Of a stretch of DNA of 64,000 bases, positions 56,650 through 64,000 are shown in pieces. The stretch comes from Hemerocallis citrina (taxonomy: Eukaryota > Streptophyta > Magnoliopsida > Asparagales > Asphodelaceae). Position 1 is the stretch's first letter, and every line of letters starts with the position of its first letter. The notes under the pieces are model-generated. The model ran no database searches, had not been told where the DNA came from, and was given only the letters and a program-made list of their open reading frames with translations. The stretch covers positions 174,618,686-174,682,685 of the forward strand of contig CM030363.1 in the NCBI GenBank assembly GCA_017893485.1, given 5' to 3'. Both the position numbers and the translations under genes were made by a program.

Positions 56650-57850
56650 TTGCAACAACACCCTCAGCTGACTCAGCCTCAGCAGCAGTCAGGTTGAAAG
56701 CCTAACCTCTCCTCGGAACAGTGGTCCTCTAACCGACAATCTGGTGTTGAGGAGGAAGCGGTGGACTGACTGGACCACGAGCTAGGGCAACCTGCTAAAC
56801 GGAACCCCTGGCTGGAAGAGCCAACTACTGCTGCGGCTGCGGACAATCTCGCACTAAATGATCAGTAGCACCACACCTGAAGCATCAATGATTGGCGCGC
56901 CTACATTCCCTGCGATCATGCCCAGCCAACTGACAGAAGTCACAGAAACCACTCCTCTGGGAACCAACAGAAGAGTAAGGAGCTGCCCTCATCGGAGGGG
57001 CTGGGACAAGCCTCTGAACCGGCCCACTAGAAGGTCTAACAACAGCAGAGTGTGGAACAGTCCACTGGGGAGGAGCCAATCCACCACGAGCCTACTCCTG
57101 AGCTCGAGCTGCCTCGAGAGCCTCAGCATAAGTACGCAAGCGGAGGGAGACAAGCTGCACCTTAATGTCTCGAGCAAGACCCAATATGAATCTACGAGCC
57201 CTGTCCTCTTCGTTTTCCACAAGAATGGCAGTGAAGCGGCTAAGTCTTGTAAATTCAGCTGCATACTCATCCACAGACCTTAAGCCATGTTTCAAGAAAG
57301 TCTCGTGTTACAACATTGTATGGATAATATGTAACAGAATTTCAATAATAGAAAAATGACCAACCTGTTTCAGGGCCAAGAATTGTTGCTCCATATCCAC
57401 TCTAGTGCTGCTAGGGAATAACTTCTCCAAAAAGCCCCTAGTGAAAGTAGCCCAAGTGATCGATCGTTCGAGCCTTTCGGACTCGAACCTCCACCAAATA
57501 TAAAGCAATTCCACCAGGTGGATGGCTACCACATCCACTCGACCTTCATCTGCAACTCTAGCTGCCAAAAGTAGTTGCTCAGTCCGGATCAACTACTGTT
57601 CAGCCTCCAAAGGCATCTCAGTGCCTGAAAACCTATCGGGATGCAGCCTGATGAAGTCCGTGACTGTACCCAAATGGGGAGGAAGAGCTGCCTGCACAGT
57701 GGGCGGCGGAACCCGAGCAGCTTCCAAAGCAACCATCACCAAGTCACTGTGGTTCGGCTGCATATTGATCAAGCGCTCAAGCACAGTGATGACAGCCTCA
57801 ATCCCAGGCTGATCTCCCTGGGGACGGGAAGTAGAACCTCCACGAGCCAT
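56650..57850 (-). pseudogene. gag: C gag (capsid, two zinc knuckles)
   Basis: The ATG at 57850 (MARGGSTSRPQGDQP) follows TTGTGCAG|ACT. The capsid part includes PDRFSGTEMPLEAEQ, TFTRGFLEKLF and, after intron 1, GLRSVDEYAAEFTRLSRF. The knuckles are CDFCQLAGHDRREC and CFRCGATDHLVRDC, both complete. Stops near 57594, 57092, 56882 and 56700 break it; some are TAG where the B copies have CAG. It ends with LTAAEAESAEGVVA before intron 2. Confidence 0.83.
57287..57364 (-). other. C gag intron 1 (~78 bp) with damaged acceptor
   Basis: The minus-strand donor is AACAG|GTTGGTC at 57364. Aligning the coding sequence with B1 and B2 places the acceptor right before GGCTTAAGG, where the base before the junction is T (AAACAT instead of AAACAG). 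An alternative acceptor, CGAG at 57302, would give a 63 bp intron and five extra residues. The position equals intron 1 of the B copies. Confidence 0.55.
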
Positions 57851-57988
57851 AGTCTGCACAAAACCAAAAACAATTAGCATCCAGATCAAGGTTGATAATA
57901 ATTCATTTATGCATGCATGATTGCTGATCCCAGTTCGAGCAAAGCTTGTCTAATATATAAGTCAAACTAATACATTAGCCAAACCTAG

Positions 57989-58000
57989 GCTCTGATACCA
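57989..58000 (-). other. C primer binding site (tRNA-Met)
   Basis: The minus-strand sequence TGGTATCAGAGC lies just inside the 5' LTR of C and is a perfect match. Confidence 0.9.
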
Positions 58001-58010
58001 CTGAAAACCT

Positions 58011-59124
58011 TGTCACGCCCTGCTTTCCAAAAAGAGAATACGGAATACAGATACGTGACTAAGCCTAGCAAATGATTTTCATCATCCATAAGCTGTTCAG
58101 AATCTTTACAACATCTCACAGAAATAATCAGAGTCGGAAGCAAAAGAAATCAACCAGGTATGCATAATCAAATCAAATATACCAATAGATCTTTACTTGA
58201 AACCAAAATATAGTAATCTCATATAAATCAGATCTGAACAAGTCAATATCCTGGATCACATTGCCCAAATACAAAATAAATCAAAGCACAGATACAATTG
58301 TTCCAAATTAAGCAACAAAAATAATAATAATAATTGCAAAACTCCAGCACTAATATCTCATGTCGCCAACTCCATCTGGAAACTGATCATCCTGGTATGC
58401 AATTAATAAATTGCTGGAAAAAGGAAAGAGAGAAAACAAACTCCTGTCAATGCAAGTTACGGGCTGCTTGTAGTGCATGATACAAGTACATGGGGAAGAA
58501 TAACAAATTTAGAATAACAGCAGGAATAAACATAGCATGGTATAAGCATGTCAACAGAATATAATATCTAACATGAATCAGGAATCAAAATCAACATGAT
58601 ATACTAACAGGTACAGGTAACATGTACCAAGTGTCAAGCAAGCAGGTAAACATGTAATATGTAACCAGGTAATCAGGTATACAGGTGAACAGGAACAGGA
58701 AATCATGTAACAGGTATCAGGTTATGTCAAGTCTTGTATTATTACTATCTAGGTAGCACTTCATTCATCCATCCTTTTACTACATGGTTACTACATTCAA
58801 ACAAGTTACGTTTAAATTTTGTAGTGGATTCCATAGAGCAGTGTACTCAGGGATCAGGATAACAGGAAAAATAGGAATAGGTAGAACCTAGTGGTTCTCT
58901 TCTGAGTACACCTTCCTATAGAGAAGAATGTAGTCAGGTAATCAGGTAAATAGGTACAGGTAGAACCTAGTGGTTCCCTTCCAAGTACACCTTCCTATAG
59001 GGAAACGTGCAGTCAGGTAATAGGATCGTGAATTATGTAGTCATGAACACGTAACAGGCAAGACACGGGTCCTCTTCTTAATACACATTTCTATATTTTC
59101 CACTACTTTCCCTTAACCCCGGCT
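58011..59124 (-). repeat. 5' LTR of C, truncated
   Basis: It aligns with C's 3' LTR (29937-30334 joined to 38527-39260) including the 79-bp tandem duplication and the ACTTGATACATG array, until AACCCCGGCT at 59124, where the match stops. The remaining ~2.5 kb of the LTR, with promoter and leader, is not visible to the right. Confidence 0.88.
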
Positions 59125-60400
59125 TACGGATGGCATTCGGGTTGAACGGGCCGGGCCAGGCTGGACCCGCTCGGGTTGGATGTTGACTTGGGAGGGTTCG
59201 GGCCGGGTTGGTTGCTTAACCGGGCCAGGTCGAAAAGTAGAAATGGCGACCCGCCCAACCCATGAACCCTTTCGGGTCCAACCAGGGTCGGTTGGGGTCG
59301 GGTCGCGGGCTGGCCCGTTTAGAAAAGTTTTTTTTTTTTTGATTTTTTAACTTAAAAAAAATAAAATTAATAAACACTAAAAATCGTAATAATAATAATA
59401 AGATTGTAAGAGTGAAATTGCCAAAAAATTTTGAATTATTATTCATATGATTTCAAGTTATACAAGTTTCACAATTTCTCATAAGAAATAAAGAATTCAC
59501 AAATTTATTTTATACACTAACATATTTCTTATATACAATTTCAATTTACTTCAATATTTATAATTTGAAATAACAAGCAAAGATCTAATACATTTTTTAT
59601 TATCTATTTACAATTGTCTTCAAGTTGGTGGCCTTCAATTTATTGTTGTTGACTTGTTGTTGTTCAGTTGTTGGTATTGAATTCTTCATTGTGGTTGCTA
59701 TTGTTGTTGTTGTTGTTGTTCTTTCGGCGAGTTGCTCCCACTTGTGGACGTAGATAATGCTTTCCCTTGTGTCCTATCTTCAACATTCAGCCAGTATTAT
59801 GTGCAAATGAGCATCTCTAATGAGTCGGGCTTCAAGCGATTCCTGTAATTAGTTAGAACCCTGCCACTTGAAGAAAATGCACTTTCAGAAGCAACTGTAG
59901 AGATAGGAGGAGTTAGTAGATCTTTAGCCATATATTTAAGAATACTATAAGTATGTTCATGGTCTTTCCACCATTGTAAAATATCTAGTGGAGAAGTAGA
60001 AGACTCAAAATCTTGTTGGTTATACCAATTTAATTTATTTGGTTGATTAGTCCTAGGTTTTTTGGATTGAATTTATGCAAGTAAATTCAATGTTCTATCA
60101 TCAAATTTACTCTTACCCTTACCTTTGGAACTGCCAGAAGAAGAACTAACTACAGAAGTTGTACTACTAGAAGCAAAAGATCTATCATAATAATCATACA
60201 AGTTATTTAATGTAGATTCAAATTTAATTGAAAAAGAAGAAGCGCAATCAATTACTTGTTCTACTGCTTCGGATTCTTCCCCAAGTAATGCAAAAAATAT
60301 TTCAATCAAACTCTTCGTACCTTCTAATTTGATATGAGGATCCATAACGGTAGCAACACAAAACAACATAGGAGGAGGATAAAAATACTTCAAAATTTTT
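59125..60400 (-). mobile_element. Truncated Ac-like hAT element
   Basis: The left end TACGGATGGCATTCGGG, followed by GGGCCGGGCC-rich subterminal sequence, is typical of Ac/Tip100-type hAT elements. The 3' part of a transposase follows on the minus strand. The right half and the other terminus are missing: past ~60400 the sequence is an AT microsatellite. No 8-bp duplication could be found. Confidence 0.7.
59698..60400 (-). pseudogene. Ac-like hAT transposase, C-terminal fragment
   Basis: Minus-strand motifs are VATVMDPHIKLEG (end of the RNase H-like region), a Ser-rich linker, and then the dimerisation domain: SPLDILQWWKDH, LLTPPISTVASESAFSSS, GRVLTNYRNRLKPDS. In-frame stops are at 60073-60075 and 59797-59799, and a CAA run encodes a Gln tract at the end. 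The N-terminal two thirds, with the BED finger and first catalytic Asp, are absent. Confidence 0.85.
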
Positions 60401-60403
60401 TCT

Positions 60404-60407
<4 letters not shown>

Positions 60408-60458
<51 letters not shown>

Positions 60459-60560
60459 CTTTATAATATAACTCCATATATAAATATATCTCCTTTATAA
60501 CATAACTCCTTTATAATATAAGTCCTTTATAATATATCTCGGTATACACCTTTATAATAG
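60408..60560. repeat. (AT)n microsatellite and TCCTTTATAA minisatellite
   Basis: A pure AT run of ~24 units (60408-60455) is followed by about five copies of CTCCTTTATAATATA with spacers. The transposase fragment ends here, so the repeats may mark its breakpoint. Open frames through it (YIYIYI) are artefacts. Confidence 0.85.
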
Positions 60561-61862
60561 AACATGAATGCATATAACTCCATTAAATTCATAAGCATAC
60601 ATCGATTATCGTATAAAATTCTCATTTTCCACCCACGCATCACACACACATCATGCCAATTTTTTTTACATCAAAATATCACATTAAATTTCAATTTGAC
60701 ACACGCCTCACACATACACCATATCATTCGCTCCATCAAGTTATCACATCGCATTATCATATCATACACACCATGTACATAAAATAAAAGAGCTCATACT
60801 CACATAGTATCCCGTGAAGACTCGAAGCACCAGCATGCCATCCCGCATCCAAAGTCGCTAACATATCCTATTATCAAATTTCAAAGCAATTATGGCTCAA
60901 CCATCCAAACTAGTCACTAGAAAATAACAATACTAAGCCTAATACCACACAGGTGTTTCATTGAATGCCCGGAATACACACGTGCGATGCACGTAATAGA
61001 CAAATTCCTATGGGATTTTTATCCCCAAACAATAACTAAAATCACTCCTAAAATATTCTAATGGCTCAACAAGGATTTCTACTATCATAAAAGAAATAAT
61101 TCTCACATATATAATTCTCTCTTACAAACCCAAACCCTAATTTATTAACAATTTGCAAACTCTCTAATAATCTGTTAATTTCTCGCCTCTACCATTCCCA
61201 ACATCCCTTAATCTTCCTACCATAATATTCCTACTCAATAAAAATTAACAACTCTTAATTTTATACAATAACATAAAATAGGGTATACCTTTCCGAAGCC
61301 CTATCCACAAACCGATGCTACCACGATGTAGAGAACCCTTCAATTAGCCATTCCCCCAAATTAATTGAGAAATCGTGAAGTATATGGGTGGATTTAGGAG
61401 AGGGAGAGATCAGCCGAATGGGTTTCGATTTGATTTCATTTTGATCGGGAAATGGATTAGGAAGGGAAAGAAAAAGGAGGAGGAGAGAAGGGATGGGTTT
61501 TTTTTTGAAAAAAATTAAAAAAAAAAAATTAATAAAAGGGAATATTACATATAAGCCCCCAAATCTCAAAAATATTTCAAATAAACCTCGACTCTATACT
61601 TTCATACTACGAGCAGTACAAAATGCATCAAAATTATCTCATATTAATCCAACAAAATTATAAATTAAAATAAACGATATTCTTCACATAAAATCTTAAC
61701 TCATAGCTCCAATATATCACTAATACCAATCTACCACAAATATCGACACCAATATCAATATTTAAAAATAAAATAAAATAAGATATACCTTAAAATTAAT
61801 TCTCACCACTACAAAATATAAAAAGGGGTATTTTCGGCATTTTACAAATTCGAGGTGTTACA
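60561..61862 (-). repeat. LTR fragment G, minus strand
   Basis: The right border reads, on the minus strand, TGTAACACCTCGAATTTG at 61862. A CT-rich leader (61540-61400) and a donor-like AAAG|GTATAC at 61288 follow in the same order as in the other LTRs. The lower border is not defined; the start given is only where the simple repeats end. The start motif resembles LARD element A. No coding sequence seen. Confidence 0.55.
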
Positions 61863-63854
61863 GAAACCCTATTAACCCAAATCCTACCTGAACTCTTAAC
61901 TGCACACTCCTTAATATCCTCCCCGCTAACGCCATTATCAATTCCTAACTACCCACTAATCACTGCTTATTCTACTCCCCTAAACTACCTAATAAATAAT
62001 ATCCCCTCATTAATTAACTCTAACCCTACTAATTAAATCCCCTAATTAATCCCCCCCCTTAATCCTTCTTCTTCTTCTTCCTCCTTCCGCCTGCTCCTCA
62101 CAAGCAACCTCGCTGTCGCAAGCCCCTTCCTCCACTCCAATCAGCATGCACTCATCGCGACCACCGCTCAAGCCACTACACCTCGTGGCTCCCCCTCGAC
62201 CTCCAACACCATCTCCATTGACGCAACCAGCCTATGTGCCACTTGCCCCAATCGCAATCTCATCGACAGCCACCCTGTGCACCACCATCATCACCCCACA
62301 ACCATCGCCATTGACTCCCAAAACCGTTGTTGTTTTCCACCGCACCCCGATAGCCGCCAAAGCCGAAGCGAACCCCGCGGTTGTTGCCGCTACTTATTGT
62401 TGTTACATTGCTCGTGTTGTCGCTCCGTTGTTGCTGTCAACCTGTTGTGCTTGCTGCCGTCTCTTGCCGTTGTCGTCGTCTCTTGCTGTGCGTTGCTGCT
62501 GCCTCTTGATGTTGTTGCTGGCGCTCTCTCACTGTGTGTTGTCGTTGCGTCGTAGTCGTTGTAAACTTCGTCGTAAAAGGTAAGTATCTTGTACATTTCT
62601 ATTATTTCGTACAAATATTTTATTTGACCTCCCGCAATTAGTATTTATAATTGATTATCATATTTTAAAACTCGTTACTTTAACCATCATATTCTTCATA
62701 CTTGGCGGTCTTCCCATGATTAAATCAGTCGATATATTGAAAAATCAACCCATTTACCTCTGTGATTCAATGCCCATCAAAAGATCATTAATATCAGTTT
62801 GTGTGCTTCTGCCCTGCTGTTTGTGCTAACTCACAGCGAGATTTTGATCTAGTTACAGTTTAAATCAATTAGAACTTTATAAATAATTGTTGTAGCCCTA
62901 TGAATCTAGTTTCTTGAACTTCTTACAGATTTAGATTCTGAGTTTTAGGCTGCAAGTTATCACATTTTTAATATTGTATGGTTTCTAATTTCTAGATTAC
63001 TGATTTGAAGTACACTACCATGATTTATTGACAAAAACATTGTGTTAACAATAAAATAAAGACTTGATATTAACTATAATGTTACTAAATATGATTATGA
63101 GTCACTTTATAATTTTAAGATTTTTAAATAATTTTACAGTCGAGTTTTATATATAAGAAGTTGATCCCGACCTGCTATCGGAATAGTAGATCCATAAGGA
63201 AATGGTTGTTAAACATAGTTTTTGTTATTATAATGTATCGTGTGAATATGCATTGGAACCGGCATGAAGTCTATTTTCTAGAACCTCTGACGGTACCTGC
63301 TTTGCTTTTTTTTTCTAGCAAAGAGAAAGTGGGTTTTTGTACAACAACGTTTTGCTGTCCAGAATTGTAATTTCTTGTCCTTGATTGTAAATATGTTTAT
63401 TTTCTTACATCTAAATAATTACACATGCATATCATGCATTGCATAGCCATGATACTCCTTGATCCTGTCTTGATACTCATTCTCATTGTGCATGTTCATA
63501 TTTGATTATTCTAAAAGAATAACAAGCTGGGGTAATAAGGAAAAAAATCTAGTAGTGGGCAATATAGAAGTGTGTACTCAGAAGGAGGCTCGTGTTTCTC
63601 ATAATAGTGACTCTGTATATGTTTACATGATAAGAAATGATTCTGGTTACATGATATAGTATGATATGAGATGATTACATGATAAGATATAATTTATGTT
63701 ATTATCACTGGAAGACCCGAGTACATGATCCTATAGGATTCACCACTAGAGTCTAAATGTTAACTTGATTGTATGCACTTGAACCTCTGTTATAGGACGT
63801 AGGATTGCGTACATCAGTTAAGATTTATAAAAAATTGCTAGACTTGGGATTAAC
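61863..63854 (+). repeat. LTR fragment E, plus strand
   Basis: A CT-rich leader and CpG-rich segment (62040-62570), a perfect splice-donor motif AAG|GTAAGTATC at 62580, and an AT-rich body match the C/D LTR layout. The sequence AACAAGCTGGGGTAATAAGG near 63520 corresponds to the CTGGGGTTTAAAGG of D near 37504. It starts abruptly beside G and is cut by F. The 145-codon frame at 62146-62583 lies in the leader and is not conserved elsewhere. Confidence 0.6.
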
Positions 63855-64000
63855 TGTAACACCTGTTTTTTTAAAAAATCCTTAAATATTTAATTTAATA
63901 TTATTCTTTTCTTTTATCTACGATTTTGAGTATATTTTCTTATATTAATTGGTTTTATTCTATTTTATAATGATTAATTTGGATGTTGGGGGTTAATCGG
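63855..64000 (+). repeat. Start of another LTR (F), continues past the window
   Basis: TGTAACACCTG begins inside the E LTR just after TTAAC and is followed by AT-rich sequence unlike the D or C LTRs. The TGTAACACC start is that of gypsy LTRs such as A and G. Only 146 bp are visible. Confidence 0.5.

Larger units (their letters stand above)
29937..59124 (-). mobile_element. Ty3/gypsy chromovirus C, heavily nested, minus strand
   Basis: Read on the minus strand: 5' LTR (59124-58011, cut), primer site, gag, protease, RT, RNase H, integrase/chromodomain, 3' LTR (41819-29937). The 3' LTR is split by solo LTR D, and pol by B2. Without the inserts the element is roughly 9.7 kb in the window. It is related to, but distinct from, the B family: LTRs start TGTAACCCTTG instead of TGTAAGCCC. 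The 5' LTR is truncated at 59124 by an hAT remnant. The left flank CTTCC has no visible partner. Confidence 0.88.

Noticed and set aside
56308..56661. 117-codon hydrophobic ORF continuous with C protease, a possible signal peptide or membrane domain
   Set aside because: It coincides with a T-rich interval bounded by splice signals that is an intron in the sister elements. The hydrophobicity comes from the T-rich tract.
60829..60845. ATGCCATCCC as the right end of the Ac-like hAT element
   Set aside because: It is complementary to part of the left end, but the outermost bases do not match, no 8-bp duplication is present, and it lies inside LTR-like sequence.

Overview
This window is plant nuclear DNA made almost entirely of nested transposable elements and one fossil pararetrovirus. 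The reasons are Ty3/gypsy chromovirus pol genes with methionine-tRNA primer sites, two hAT transposases, an endogenous caulimovirid, AT-rich introns and nonsense mutations biased to CAG>TAG, as expected from plant CHG methylation. The species cannot be named; a large-genome angiosperm is most likely. I found no convincing host gene, no rRNA or tRNA gene and no CRISPR array.

Layout. (1) 1-9526: a non-autonomous long-LTR element (LARD-like; 3' LTR 3657 bp, 5' LTR cut by the window edge) with a 2.6 kb interior lacking gag and pol. (2) 9527-~14650: a decayed endogenous pararetrovirus whose left part is cut off by the LARD. Two protease-like segments, reverse transcriptase, RNase H, a possible transactivator region, promoter, leader ORF and tRNA-Met primer site are visible. 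(3) 15000-15820: a hairpin-rich stretch and a probable minus-strand LTR remnant. (4) 15821-29065: a probable solo LTR (H) split by a full-length plus-strand chromovirus, B1 (16304-26671). (5) 29066-29936: a short unknown ORF region, broken at 29937. (6) 29937-59124: a minus-strand chromovirus, C. Its 3' LTR holds a same-family solo LTR, D, in the opposite orientation (30335-38521, target duplication TTAAT). D in turn holds an hAT transposon with an intact 778-codon transposase and a perfect 8-bp target duplication (30781-35457). C's pol gene is split by a second B-family element, B2 (43741-55006, target duplication CAACA). (7) 59125-64000: a truncated Ac-like hAT, AT-rich simple repeats and three LTR fragments in alternating orientation.

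The most interesting biology is in B1, B2 and C. All three copies carry two interruptions in gag-pol with splice-site borders. The second interruption is 154, 146 and 157 bp long, with different remainders modulo 3, yet removing it from each copy gives the same aligned Gag-to-protease junction. An LTR splice donor and an acceptor immediately before the gag ATG suggest a third, leader intron. Together this points to a chromovirus lineage whose Gag-Pol is made from spliced RNA while its genomic RNA stays unspliced.

All coordinates and motifs come from reading the sequence by eye. Family names rest on motif recognition, not on searches.
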